This document shows positions 1 through 9,009 of a DNA stretch of 64,000 nucleotides, one piece after another (positions within the stretch are counted from its first letter, which is position 1; each line of letters begins with the position of its first letter). Origin of the DNA: Bacteroidia bacterium (GTDB taxonomy: Bacteria; Bacteroidota; Bacteroidia; 2-12-FULL-35-15); NCBI GenBank assembly GCA_030654175.1, contig JAURXZ010000024.1, positions 1-64,000 of the forward strand, in the 5' to 3' direction. The position numbers and the translations under genes are program-made. Below the pieces are notes generated by a model. That model saw only the letters and a list, made by a program, of their open reading frames with translations. It ran no database searches and was not told the origin of the DNA.

Positions 1-2271
1 AATGGTTCAGCAATGGTTCATGCTTCGGGCGGTACAGCACCTTACTCCTATTCATGGAACACCAATCCTGTTCAGACCTCACACATGGCCACTGGTTTAT
101 CTGCCGGTACTTATTTAGCTACTGTTATGGATGTTGATTCCTGTATAGATACACTCAGTGTTATTATCACCAGGAACCCCGATCCTGTTGCGAAATTTGG
201 CAATACCACTGTTTGTAATAATACTGCTACACAATTTACGGATAGCTCCAGTACTTCTGCAGGTAACATCAACACCTGGTCATGGAATTTTGGTGATGCA
301 AGTCCTTTAAATACCACACAAAGCCCTTCTCACTTGTATGCCAGCGCAGGGAATTATTCTGTTACCTTAATGGCGTATAATAATTTTGGTTGTGCAGATA
401 CCATTACAAAGGCTGTGCAGGTGTATTACAATCCTGTTGCAGGTTTCACGTATAGTAATGTTTGCCTTGGAGATACTATGTATTTTACCAATGCTTCTTC
501 TGTTCACAACTCTACCTCTATAGCTTCTTATTTATGGGCCTTTGGTGATGGCAGCCCTAACAGCAGTTTGCCTAACCCTGTTCATTATTATTCCGGGCCG
601 GGTACATACAATGCTACACTGGTAACCACCACAACGGATGTGTGTTCTCATGTGGCAAACAATTCTGTAAAAGCATTTGATGCACCGGGTTCTGCCTTTA
701 CGTTCAGCGATATCTGTTTATTGGATTCAGCGATGTTTACAAATACAACCACTAGTCCTACTATGGGTAGCACAGCAAGTTGGTCCTGGGATTTTGGTGA
801 TGGTTCTCCTTTAAATACTACCCTTTTGAGCCCCCATCATTTATATGTTACTCCGGGTAATTACCGGGTTACTTTAACCACTTATTCATCCAACCTTGCT
901 TGTCCGGATACCTTAAGTGACTCTATAACCGTATTTCCAATGCCGGTTGCTAATTTTAGTTTTACAAATGTATGTTTAAATCAGGCCATGAATTTTAATG
1001 ACCTGTCAACTGTTACAAGCGGAACTATTGCAAGCAGATCCTGGAATTTTGGCGATGGAACATCACCAAATGGAAACCCCAATCCAAGTCATATTTATGT
1101 AAATCCGGGAACTTATACTGTTACTTTAATAGTTACAACCAATAACAGTTGTAAAGACACCATTATAAAAAGTGTGGTGGTGCATCCTTTACCTGTTGCG
1201 CAATTCAGCAGAGTAAATGTTTGTGACGGAAGCGTTATACCATTCACTGATCTGTCAACGATCCTAAGCACAGATAACATACAATCATGGGCATGGAATT
1301 TGGATGATGGAAGTCCTGTTTTTAACAATCAAAACCCTCAACATCTATATGCTAATGCAGGTTCTTATCAGGTGCAATTATTGATCGCTTCTAATTTCGG
1401 CTGTTTGGATTCCATTACTAAAATAAGTATTGTGAATCCTAATCCGGTGGTGGATTTTACATCCAATGATACAGCGGGTTGTGAACCCTTGTGTATTAGT
1501 TTTGTTGATTCTTCATCTATTGCAACAGGTGCTAATAATATCGCCTGGAGCTGGAATGTTGGCGATGGCAGCCCTGTAAGTAATTTAGAAGACCCTGTTC
1601 ATTGTTTTATCAATGATTCTGTTTATTCCCCGGTTTCTTATGATGTTACTTTAACAGTTGCTTCGGATAGCGGCTGTGTGAGCACCTTATCTAAAAATAA
1701 TTACATCACTGTATATCCCAAGCCTAATGCAGGTTTTACGGTTCAACCTGAAGTAACAACTATTACAGATCCTATAATTTCAATTAAAGATCTGTCAACG
1801 GGAGTTTATTATTGGAACTGGAATTTTGGTGATGGTTCGGCTTCAATCACAGCAGGTTTGGACACTTCCACTGTTTTTGGTCCTGCTGATCATACGTACC
1901 AGGATACGAGCACTTATACCATAACATTGATCACTTCCACTCAATACAATTGTATTGATACAGCTTACCAAACCATCATTATTGAGCCTGACTTTATGTT
2001 TTATATTCCAAATGCATTTACACCCAATGATGATGGTATAAATGATTTTTTCTCCGGTAAAGGGACTTTTGTGGGTATTTATGAAATGGCCATTTTTGAC
2101 CGCTGGGGCAATTTAATTTTCAGTTCTAATGATATTACAAAACCCTGGGATGGTAAAGCAAACAAAGGGACTGTAATTGCCCAGGGAGATGTATATATTT
2201 ATTCGATAAAGATCACTGATTTTAAAAAGCGAAAATATATTTATAAAGGAATTGTAACGTTGGTGAGGTAA
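1..2271 (+). CDS. PKD-repeat surface protein with type IX secretion C-terminal domain (5'-truncated)
   Basis: Only the 3' part is in the window. The frame is open to base 1 (it begins N-G-S-A), so the Met codon at 13 is internal. The visible part opens with the end of a SprB-type repeat (GGTAPYSYSWN), then seven PKD-like domains, each marked by a W-x-W-N/D-F-G-D-G-S core followed by H-x-Y and Y-x-V-T-L strands. About the last 90 residues form the gliding motility-associated (CHU_C, type B) sorting domain: YIPNAFTPNDDGIND, FDRWGN, WDGK, G-x-V-Y-x-Y. Proteins with this tail are exported by the type IX system and shed or attached at the cell surface, where PKD arrays act as spacers in adhesins or large extracellular proteins. 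The specific ligand cannot be told. A strong bidirectional terminator follows. Confidence 0.93.
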   Translation, partial: NGSAMVHASGGTAPYSYSWNTNPVQTSHMATGLSAGTYLATVMDVDSCIDTLSVIITRNPDPVAKFGNTTVCNNTATQFTDSSSTSAGNINTWSWNFGDASPLNTTQSPSHLYASAGNYSVTLMAYNNFGCADTITKAVQVYYNPVAGFTYSNVCLGDTMYFTNASSVHNSTSIASYLWAFGDGSPNSSLPNPVHYYSGPGTYNATLVTTTTDVCSHVANNSVKAFDAPGSAFTFSDICLLDSAMFTNTTTSPTMGSTASWSWDFGDGSPLNTTLLSPHHLYVTPGNYRVTLTTYSSNLACPDTLSDSITVFPMPVANFSFTNVCLNQAMNFNDLSTVTSGTIASRSWNFGDGTSPNGNPNPSHIYVNPGTYTVTLIVTTNNSCKDTIIKSVVVHPLPVAQFSRVNVCDGSVIPFTDLSTILSTDNIQSWAWNLDDGSPVFNNQNPQHLYANAGSYQVQLLIASNFGCLDSITKISIVNPNPVVDFTSNDTAGCEPLCISFVDSSSIATGANNIAWSWNVGDGSPVSNLEDPVHCFINDSVYSPVSYDVTLTVASDSGCVSTLSKNNYITVYPKPNAGFTVQPEVTTITDPIISIKDLSTGVYYWNWNFGDGSASITAGLDTSTVFGPADHTYQDTSTYTITLITSTQYNCIDTAYQTIIIEPDFMFYIPNAFTPNDDGINDFFSGKGTFVGIYEMAIFDRWGNLIFSSNDITKPWDGKANKGTVIAQGDVYIYSIKITDFKKRKYIYKGIVTLVR

Positions 2272-2295
2272 AAAAAACGCTCGCCAGGAAATTTA

Positions 2296-2350
2296 AAACT
2301 GCATAAAAAAGACCTCAAGTTAATAATTTGAGGTCTTTTTTATGCAGTTT
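2296..2350. terminator. Bidirectional rho-independent terminator
   Basis: A perfect 23-bp inverted repeat (2296-2318 and 2328-2350) with a 9-nt loop lies between the convergent PKD gene and glmS. Runs of T and A around the stem allow it to work on both strands. Confidence 0.93.
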
Positions 2351-2368
2351 TTTAGTAAGTATATAACC

Positions 2369-4228
2369 CTATTCCACAGTAACGGATTTAGCTAAATTCC
2401 TTGGCTGATCAACGTTACAACCTCTCATTACAGCAATATGATAAGATAATAACTGTAAAGGCACTACCGAAACCAATGGCACTAATATTTCATCCGTTTC
2501 TGGAATTTCAATTGTATAATCAGCCATTTCTTTCACCTGGGTATCACCTTCAGTAACAATAGCAATAATTTTTCCCTTTCGTGCTTTCACTTCTTGAATA
2601 TTACTCACCACTTTTTCGTAAGATGCTCCTTTTGTAGCAATTACAAAAACAGGCATTTCTTCATCTATCAAAGCTATTGGGCCATGCTTCATTTCTGCCG
2701 CAGGGTAACCTTCAGCATGAATATAGGAAATTTCTTTTAGTTTCAGAGCGCCTTCCAATGCAACCGGGAATGAATAACCACGACCTAAATACAATGCGTT
2801 GGTAGAGTTTTTATACACATCAGCAATGTATTTTATCTTATCATTTGTTTTCAAAACGCGTTCTACTTTTTCGGGAATAGCCTCCAATTCATTTAATAAC
2901 TGGTGAAAACGTGATGAGGAGATTGTTCCCTTAAGAAAAGCAACTCTCAAGGCCATTAAAACCAATACTGTTATTTGAGCAGTGAACGCTTTTGTGGATG
3001 CTACCCCAATTTCTGGTCCGGCATGGGTATAAGAACCTGCGTGTGTTGCACGTGCAATGGATGAACCAACAACGTTACAAATACCAATGATCGTAGCGCC
3101 TTTTGATTTTGCAAGCTCAATAGCAGCAAGAGTATCAGCTGTTTCACCTGATTGGGAAATAGCAATTACAACATCATCTTCATAAATTATAGGATTGCGG
3201 TAACGGAACTCAGAAGCGTATTCCACCTCCACGGGGATACGTGTAAGATCTTCAAATAAATATTCGGCAACTAGTGCTGCGTGCCAGGATGTTCCGCATG
3301 CTATAAAAATAATTCGTTTTGCATTTAAAAATTTTTGTTCGTACTCAGCAATACCACCCAAATTTACAACACCCTTTTCAGAACTTAATCTTCCACGCAT
3401 ACTGTCTTTAATTGAACGGGGCTGCTCATAGATCTCCTTCAACATAAAGTGATCATATCCACCTTTTTCCAGAGCTTCAAGCTTTAGTTCCAACTCCTGT
3501 ATGTATGGGGTTTTAACTTTATTTTTGATCGTTTTTATTTTCAGTTCTTTCCCTCTTTCAATAAATGCGATCTCTTCATCTTCCAGATATACTACATTTT
3601 TTGTATATTCAATGATCGGTGTGGCGTCTGATGCAATGAAAAACTCATCAATACCAATACCTATTACCATCGGACTACCTTTTTTAGCAGCAATTAATTC
3701 ATTGGGATTATCCTTGGAAAGAATTACAATCGCATAGGCTCCAACAACCTGATTTAAGGCAAGGCGAACCGCTTCACCGACCCGTATATTTTCTTTTTGT
3801 TGAATGTCTTCAATTAAATGAATGAGCACTTCTGTATCCGTATCGCTTAAAAAAACATGACCACGTTTTTTTAATTCTTCTTTTAGAGAGCCATAATTTT
3901 CGATTATACCATTGTGTATGATCACTAAATTTTTTGATCCGGAATAATGAGGATGTGCATTTACATCATTAGGGACACCATGTGTAGCCCAACGTGTATG
4001 GCCAATGCCAATGGTTCCGTTTTTATTTTTTTCGCTAACAAAACTGGCTAATTCTGCAACCTTACCCTTACATTTATATACGTTTAAATCTGTAACGTGT
4101 GAAGTTAAATCCTCATCTATTAAGGCCACCCCTGCACTGTCGTATCCCCTGTATTCAAGTCGTTGTAAACCTTTAATAAGGATTGGATATGCCTGTCTGT
4201 TTCCGATGTATGCAACTATTCCGCACAT
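2369..4228 (-). CDS. glmS: Glutamine--fructose-6-phosphate aminotransferase (isomerizing)
   Basis: Makes glucosamine-6-phosphate from fructose-6-phosphate and glutamine, the entry to UDP-GlcNAc, peptidoglycan and lipopolysaccharide. The 619 residues match the usual size (about 610). The N-terminal MCGIVAYIG supplies Cys2 as glutaminase nucleophile. GHTRWATHG and the HNG motif complete the class II amidotransferase domain (residues 1 to about 220). Two SIS isomerase domains follow, with CGTSWHA, SQSGETADT and the C-terminal DQPRNLAKSVTVE. The start is fixed because the Cys must follow Met. No Shine-Dalgarno is visible, which is usual for this phylum. It lies downstream of the DUF4270 gene on the same strand but is separated from it by a 100-bp gap with a tandem repeat. 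Confidence 0.98.
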   Translation of the reverse strand: MCGIVAYIGNRQAYPILIKGLQRLEYRGYDSAGVALIDEDLTSHVTDLNVYKCKGKVAELASFVSEKNKNGTIGIGHTRWATHGVPNDVNAHPHYSGSKNLVIIHNGIIENYGSLKEELKKRGHVFLSDTDTEVLIHLIEDIQQKENIRVGEAVRLALNQVVGAYAIVILSKDNPNELIAAKKGSPMVIGIGIDEFFIASDATPIIEYTKNVVYLEDEEIAFIERGKELKIKTIKNKVKTPYIQELELKLEALEKGGYDHFMLKEIYEQPRSIKDSMRGRLSSEKGVVNLGGIAEYEQKFLNAKRIIFIACGTSWHAALVAEYLFEDLTRIPVEVEYASEFRYRNPIIYEDDVVIAISQSGETADTLAAIELAKSKGATIIGICNVVGSSIARATHAGSYTHAGPEIGVASTKAFTAQITVLVLMALRVAFLKGTISSSRFHQLLNELEAIPEKVERVLKTNDKIKYIADVYKNSTNALYLGRGYSFPVALEGALKLKEISYIHAEGYPAAEMKHGPIALIDEEMPVFVIATKGASYEKVVSNIQEVKARKGKIIAIVTEGDTQVKEMADYTIEIPETDEILVPLVSVVPLQLLSYHIAVMRGCNVDQPRNLAKSVTVE

Positions 4229-4288
4229 ATTTTTAAAATTTTAGATGTTGTGATGTTCGATTTTGGATATTAGATTTGGTAATTTTAA

Positions 4289-4325
4289 AACTCCCCAATT
4301 CTCTAACTCCCCAATTCTCCAATTA
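4289..4325. repeat. Tandem 16-bp word-like repeat (2 copies)
   Basis: AACTCCCCAATTCTCT at 4289-4304 is repeated with one change at 4305-4320 and trails into AATTA. It fills the gap between glmS and the DUF4270 gene and belongs with similar micro-repeats elsewhere in the window. Confidence 0.85.
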
Positions 4326-4328
4326 TTT

Positions 4329-5726
4329 TTATTGTAATTTTGTATACCCTATATTAAGCTTCATTCGATAAAGACTGGTGCTTCCTCCGCCACCTATTAC
4401 TACCCTATTGGCATTTATTGCTCCACTTCCGGCAAGTAAATGCAAGCCATTATTTTTTCTTTTTCCTGCCAACACTTGTTGAACGTATCGTGCAATATTA
4501 AAGTGGTATTCGTGAGTAGTTGAATTATACGTTCCTCCAAAATAATTATCACCTTCATTGGCATCAGGTAATACATAATTGGTGCCATCATCATTAATAC
4601 CAAACAATACTAATTTGGTGGGAGCCGCAAAGGTATCAAGTTGATATGCAGTTGGATCTACTTTGATCACCAGCTCCGCTTTGTTAATTGCAATGTCACC
4701 CGCATTTACCCAATTCATTAAATAAGGTAATTCGATCGTAGTTTTAACCCCGGCCATTGATTGAATAAATACTACATCATTTTGTACCGGTGGAGGAGGA
4801 GATGTGCTTAATTGTGCTGCAAGGTTCGCATCAATACCAGTGGAATAATCATGAGTAAAGTTTGAAAAACGAGCCACACTGCCTAAGCTAAAGTCATATT
4901 TCAGTGAATCATCCGAAGTATTGTGATAGTATAAAGTAAGTTTTGACTGTGTATCAGCCATTTTAAAAAGTAAAATATTACCTTCTGAAGGGTTTAAGCC
5001 AGCTGTGTTGCTGGTAGTAATATAAAGCCCTTTCATAAAACTTTGAAAAGCTGTATTGCTTGCTAAATTAGCTGAAGTTTGGTTGCTTAAGATTATTTGT
5101 CCAAAGGAGGTATCAAGTGGTATACGAAGTTGAGGTTTCAGAAGTTCATTAAGAATTGTTACACTTTTAGAAGGTTCTGGAATAAAGCCGTAATTATTTG
5201 CCAGATCTAACGTATTAACAGTAAGTGTATTATTAGAATAATAACTGTTTTCACCTTTTATATCTTCTGCAACCTCATATACATTTACTTTTTGTTCAAC
5301 ACGTTGTCTTTTTCCATAATAGGCAGGATCATAAACTAAAGACAATACAACGGAGTCAATTACAGGACCTGTTCCAAATAAGGGATTGTTGGTTGGTAAT
5401 CGCAACTGGGTGTAAAGAGAAGCTGTTGCTTTTCCGAATACAGGATCCTGATAAATACCTAACAATGCGTCAGCTGTGATAATAAGTGTTTCATCAGTAC
5501 GCAATGAATCTACACTTACTGTTTTGGTAATTAATGTGGTAGTATCCTGGTAATCAACATTTAATAAATCATTGGCGGGTTGTACATCTAAACCAACCAC
5601 GCTGGATTCATCACAAGATGTTATACTAATTAAAATACTGACGAGTAGAATTAAAAAAAATTTTGCCCCGATTACTCGGGGCAAAATTTGGGATATTCTT
5701 TTATTATTTAAAACCATATAAAACAA
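4329..5726 (-). CDS. DUF4270 family lipoprotein
   Basis: A 465-residue predicted lipoprotein: after a basic, hydrophobic N-terminus the lipobox SITSC places the lipidated Cys at residue 38. The mature start, DESSVVGLDVQPANDLLNVDYQDT, is typical of DUF4270, a family of Bacteroidota secreted proteins of unknown function often encoded next to glgA and panC. The rest is beta-rich (DSVVLSL, INKAELVIKV) and ends with a FNIARYVQQVLAGK segment. The function is unknown. The start is uncertain: the next Met is codon 4, and a textbook terminator hairpin (5658-5689) covers codons 13-23, so the annotated N-terminus may be wrong or the gene may be attenuated. It lies 8 bp after the stop of the GlgA-like gene. 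Confidence 0.85.
   Translation of the reverse strand: MFYMVLNNKRISQILPRVIGAKFFLILLVSILISITSCDESSVVGLDVQPANDLLNVDYQDTTTLITKTVSVDSLRTDETLIITADALLGIYQDPVFGKATASLYTQLRLPTNNPLFGTGPVIDSVVLSLVYDPAYYGKRQRVEQKVNVYEVAEDIKGENSYYSNNTLTVNTLDLANNYGFIPEPSKSVTILNELLKPQLRIPLDTSFGQIILSNQTSANLASNTAFQSFMKGLYITTSNTAGLNPSEGNILLFKMADTQSKLTLYYHNTSDDSLKYDFSLGSVARFSNFTHDYSTGIDANLAAQLSTSPPPPVQNDVVFIQSMAGVKTTIELPYLMNWVNAGDIAINKAELVIKVDPTAYQLDTFAAPTKLVLFGINDDGTNYVLPDANEGDNYFGGTYNSTTHEYHFNIARYVQQVLAGKRKNNGLHLLAGSGAINANRVVIGGGGSTSLYRMKLNIGYTKLQ
5653..5689 (-). terminator. Rho-independent terminator within the start of the DUF4270 gene
   Basis: A perfect 14-bp stem (5658-5671 with 5676-5689, loop of four) is followed on the minus strand by eight T. 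It lies 45 nt after the GlgA-like stop codon, where that transcript would be expected to end, yet it is inside the downstream open frame. Confidence 0.8.
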
Positions 5727-5734
5727 TTATTAAC

Positions 5735-6562
5735 CTACACCGCTTCTACTACTTCCTCAAGTACAGCATCATAAAACTCAGAATAAGCAGCAATGTACTC
5801 ATCACCAGCCATAAATTCAAGTACCGGTTTACCCGATTTTTTGATGTATTTTTCTACGTCTGAATTAATTTTCGCACTTCCTTTAATAACACCATCGGCC
5901 AGATCAATAGCCAACTTGCTAACATTCACAAAAGTAGGGTTTTTATATAATTCCACATCTGCTTTTTCGATTCCATCGAATAAAACCTTTTTAGCAAAAT
6001 CTTTGTGTAAAGGAGTTGTAAATTCATCATCATACACTGAATACACAATTTTAGTATCAGCAAACAATGGGTTGTCTTTAAAAGATTTTTTTAAATAAAG
6101 TGCAGTTAAACTGGTCATCCAGCCATGTAAATGAACAATATCAGGAGACCAACCTAATTTATTAACGGTTTCAATCACTCCACGGCAAAAGAAAATAGCA
6201 CGTTCATCATTGTCGGCAAAATGTTCACCTTTTTTATCTGTTAAAATATGTTTACGTTCAAAATACTCCTGATTATCAATAAAGTAAACCTGCATGCGAG
6301 CCGACTGGATAGATGCAACTTTAATAATTAATTGGTGATCAGAATCATCAATGATCAAATTCATACCTGACAAACGAATTACTTCGTGCAATTGGTTGCG
6401 TCTTTCGTTGATACAACCATATTTAGGCATAAATGTCCTTATTTCCTTTCCTCGTTCTTGTATTCCTTGTGGCAATTTGCGTCCAATAATACCCATTGGA
6501 GTTTCATCTAAGTAGGGGGTTACTTCTTGTGATACAAATAAAACTCTCGCTTTCTTCTTCAT
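5735..6562 (-). CDS. Single-domain glycogen/starch synthase-like protein
   Basis: 275 residues matching only the N-terminal (GT5 catalytic) Rossmann half of glycogen synthases: ARVLFVSQEVTPYLDE, then R-K-L-P-Q-G-I-Q-E-R-G, and WSPDIVHLHGWMTSL. The C-terminal GT-B nucleotide-binding half, which takes residues up to about 480 in a full GlgA, is absent. The gene ends naturally and has no downstream remnant, so this is a stable short form rather than a broken gene. The KTGGLADV loop of true GlgA, which binds ADP-glucose, is replaced by TPMGIIGRKLPQ, so glucosyl transfer is doubtful. This short form next to panC is, to my knowledge, common in Bacteroidota. It is divergent from panC and has a good promoter. 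Confidence 0.85.
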   Translation of the reverse strand: MKKKARVLFVSQEVTPYLDETPMGIIGRKLPQGIQERGKEIRTFMPKYGCINERRNQLHEVIRLSGMNLIIDDSDHQLIIKVASIQSARMQVYFIDNQEYFERKHILTDKKGEHFADNDERAIFFCRGVIETVNKLGWSPDIVHLHGWMTSLTALYLKKSFKDNPLFADTKIVYSVYDDEFTTPLHKDFAKKVLFDGIEKADVELYKNPTFVNVSKLAIDLADGVIKGSAKINSDVEKYIKKSGKPVLEFMAGDEYIAAYSEFYDAVLEEVVEAV

Positions 6563-6599
6563 ATGAGGTGGATTAAGGTTAGATTGTTTAAAAAGTAAA

Positions 6600-6630
6600 C
6601 AAAAGTAAGGAAAAAATTTCGAATTTTCAA
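6600..6630 (-). promoter_or_regulatory. Promoter of the GlgA-like gene
   Basis: The -7 box TACTTTTG (6607-6600) has a TTG (6630-6628) 20 bp upstream, matching the Bacteroidota TTG/TAnnTTTG consensus. It lies 37 bp before the start codon. Confidence 0.7.
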
Positions 6631-6715
6631 AGTATTAATATTAGATTTGCCCTATTATCTTTAAACAGGCGCTATTAACTAAGATGTTAACGATTTTTAA
6701 CAATTATTTTGTTTA

Positions 6716-7603
6716 ATGATTATTTTTAATTCGGCTCAGCAACTAAAAATCTACTTAGATAACGTAAGAGGACAGCAATTTATTGTTGGCTTTGTACCCA
6801 CAATGGGCGCCTTGCACCGTGGGCATATTTCATTGATCAATGCAGCAAAAATTCAAAGCGACCTTGTTGTTTGCAGCATCTTTGTAAACCCCACCCAATT
6901 TAATGATCTAAGTGATCTAGAAAACTATCCACGAACCTTTGAAGCAGATTGCAAATTATTGGAAACAGCCCACTGCGACATACTCTTTATCCCTGAAGTA
7001 TCTGAACTTTACACTTTTGACGAGCTGGAACTAAAAAAAGAGAAAATTGAGGATAAAAGCTGGACAGAAGGGAAAACGGTAAATTTTGGTTCATTGGTTG
7101 AAGTAATGGAAGGAGCGCATCGCCCCGGGCATTTTAATGGTGTGGCACAGGTGGTAAGTAAATTATTCAGAATTGTGGAGCCGGACAAAGCCTTTTTCGG
7201 ACAAAAAGATTTTCAACAATTGGCGGTAATAAGGAAAATGGTAAAACAGCTGAACATGCCTATAGAAATTTTTGCATGTCCAATTATTCGGGAAAGCAAT
7301 GGTTTGGCAATGAGTTCCCGAAATGAACGATTAACCGCTGAAGAACGAGATTTTGCCGCTATAATCTCAAAAACGTTGTTTAAAGTAAAAGAATTACAAA
7401 CAATCAAGACTGTTGCCGAGTTAAAATCCTTTGCGGAAGATCAATTAAAGTCTGAACCCAAAATTGAATTGGAATATTTTGAAATTTCAGATGCTGAGAG
7501 TTTGCAACCGATCACTGATTATAAACAAGCCCAAAGTGCAGTTGCATGTGTTGCACTTAAACTCGGAAATGTGCGCTTGATCGATAATGTTGTTTTGTAT
7601 TAG
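6716..7603 (+). CDS. panC: Pantothenate synthetase
   Basis: Joins pantoate and beta-alanine using ATP to make pantothenate for coenzyme A. The 295 residues fit the family (about 280). Visible motifs are FVPTMGALHRGH (residues 27-37, the HxGH nucleotidyltransferase signature), FVNPTQF, VVEPDKAFFGQKDFQQL with the KDxQQ pantoate-binding run, and the KMSKS-like AMSSRNERL. Divergent from the GlgA-like gene. No panB or panD is present in the window, so the pathway is completed elsewhere. It is followed by a copy of the GGGCGTT structured repeat. Confidence 0.97.
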   Translation: MIIFNSAQQLKIYLDNVRGQQFIVGFVPTMGALHRGHISLINAAKIQSDLVVCSIFVNPTQFNDLSDLENYPRTFEADCKLLETAHCDILFIPEVSELYTFDELELKKEKIEDKSWTEGKTVNFGSLVEVMEGAHRPGHFNGVAQVVSKLFRIVEPDKAFFGQKDFQQLAVIRKMVKQLNMPIEIFACPIIRESNGLAMSSRNERLTAEERDFAAIISKTLFKVKELQTIKTVAELKSFAEDQLKSEPKIELEYFEISDAESLQPITDYKQAQSAVACVALKLGNVRLIDNVVLY

Positions 7604-7637
7604 CAATTGAAATCTGATTACTATTCTTACAATTACT

Positions 7638-7733
7638 TTGGGCGTTTCCCTTTCTTAAAAAAGAAAGGGGCGGGCTTTTCACTGCAATCTTTTTGTGAAG
7701 AACAAAAAGGATTTCCGTTGCAATCCCTAACGC
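7638..7733 (+). repeat. GGGCGTT two-hairpin dispersed element, copy A
   Basis: Begins TTTGGGCGTTTCCC and ends CAATCCCTAACGC. Hairpin 1 is CCCTTTCTT/AAGAAAGGG. Hairpin 2 is CTTTTTGT/ACAAAAAG inside the conserved frame CAATCTT...AAGGATT. Two more copies are at 42217-42322 and 54442-54532. Confidence 0.9.
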
Positions 7734-7773
7734 GGCATTATTATACTAAGAGCATTATTGGGAACCGAAACTA

Positions 7774-8964
7774 TTATTTTAATTTTTCAATTTTTTGCAA
7801 CAAAACTGTTGTCTCCTGGTATTCTTCTTCGGCAACACCGCCTTTTTTTGCTAATTCAACCGCTTTATTACCCGCTGCCTTGGCTTCCTGTTTTTTATTC
7901 AATTTATATAAAACGCCAGCATAAGTGTCGTAATTATACCAATTCGGTTCTTCTTTAACAGCTTTTTCCATCCATAATTCAGCTTTTTGTAAAGGAGCTT
8001 TATCATCAGAATGCTCATAAATATCCCATGAAATGCTATTATAATCGTCCGCAGTATGAAAATATTTATCCCCTTTTTCAACACTCAGATCTATGTATTT
8101 TTTCCAATCCCCATTTTTCTTCGAATAACCGGTTTCAAGTTTAAATAAAACTTCGTCTAATGCTGCAAATTTCATTTTCTTTATTTCAACTTTGTATGCC
8201 TCTAAATCAGCCTCTTTCATTTCTTTTGTGTAAATGATTGAATATCCTCCATTTAAAAACACTTCCATGATTTTTGAATTTACTGAATCCGGAGTGTATG
8301 CTTTATTATAGGCTTCTACATTATTTAATAAATAGATAAATTCCCGGCTTTTATAGTCGGAACTATAATCTCTGATCATATCCCAGTTGGCTCTATTGGA
8401 AAGAACTTCATCTTTTTGAGTTTTGAAATAATCCTGAACGGGACCATCGGTACTCAGGCAGGTTTTAGAAACAGCTTCAACATATTCTCTTAAAAAAACG
8501 GGATCCGCTTTTTTTAAGGGGTACTCATCCTTATATTTAGAAAACCTTTTTTCAGGGTTAAAGGCATCTTCCGCTAACTGAGTGAATTTTTTTACGCTCA
8601 ATCCTCCTGCTCCACGATGTATTAACTTACCATCACCATCAATAAATAACAAATTAGGATAACAATGTACTTCATATAATTTTGCAATATCAACACCCTC
8701 GCCTTTTTCCATATCAAATTTGGCATTGATAAATTTAGCATTGAAATAATCAGCAACTGTATCGTTTGTGAATACATTGGCTGCCATCCATTTACAAGGT
8801 CCGCACCAGGATGTATAAGCATCAATAAAAATTAATTTATTTTCCTTTTTTGCTTTAGCTTTTATTTCTGCAAAAGTTGTTGTTTCAAAATGCATTTTTT
8901 TTGTTTGCGCAAAACTGAAACTAACGGCAAACATTAAACTCAGAACTATGGTTTTTGTTTTCAT
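7774..8964 (-). CDS. Exported thioredoxin-fold protein
   Basis: 396 residues. A signal peptide (MKTKTIVLSLMFAVSFSFAQ, cleavage near residue 20) is followed by a thioredoxin domain with the redox centre W53-C-G-P-C57-K and the cis-proline segment YEVHCYPNLLF. The remaining 250 residues are helical, and the end (NWYNYDTYAGVLYKLNKKQEA) reads as TPR-like. It probably works in the periplasm as a disulfide reductase or isomerase for envelope proteins. No partner such as DsbD is adjacent, so the electron source is unknown. A monocistronic unit, antiparallel to the repeat after panC. Confidence 0.9.
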   Translation of the reverse strand: MKTKTIVLSLMFAVSFSFAQTKKMHFETTTFAEIKAKAKKENKLIFIDAYTSWCGPCKWMAANVFTNDTVADYFNAKFINAKFDMEKGEGVDIAKLYEVHCYPNLLFIDGDGKLIHRGAGGLSVKKFTQLAEDAFNPEKRFSKYKDEYPLKKADPVFLREYVEAVSKTCLSTDGPVQDYFKTQKDEVLSNRANWDMIRDYSSDYKSREFIYLLNNVEAYNKAYTPDSVNSKIMEVFLNGGYSIIYTKEMKEADLEAYKVEIKKMKFAALDEVLFKLETGYSKKNGDWKKYIDLSVEKGDKYFHTADDYNSISWDIYEHSDDKAPLQKAELWMEKAVKEEPNWYNYDTYAGVLYKLNKKQEAKAAGNKAVELAKKGGVAEEEYQETTVLLQKIEKLK

Positions 8965-9009
8965 CTGAAAGTGATATTTAATTAAATAATTTTACGAAAC
9001 ATCGCCAAA

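Noticed and set aside
4229-4328. glmS ribozyme-type regulation
   Set aside because: The region upstream of glmS is only about 100 bp of simple repeat before the next gene. No ribozyme-like core was seen, and glmS ribozymes are known from Firmicutes.
7607-7924. Plus-strand open frame of 105 codons after panC
   Set aside because: It runs through repeat copy A and then antisense to the thioredoxin-fold gene. Composition is not protein-like and no homologous motif is seen.
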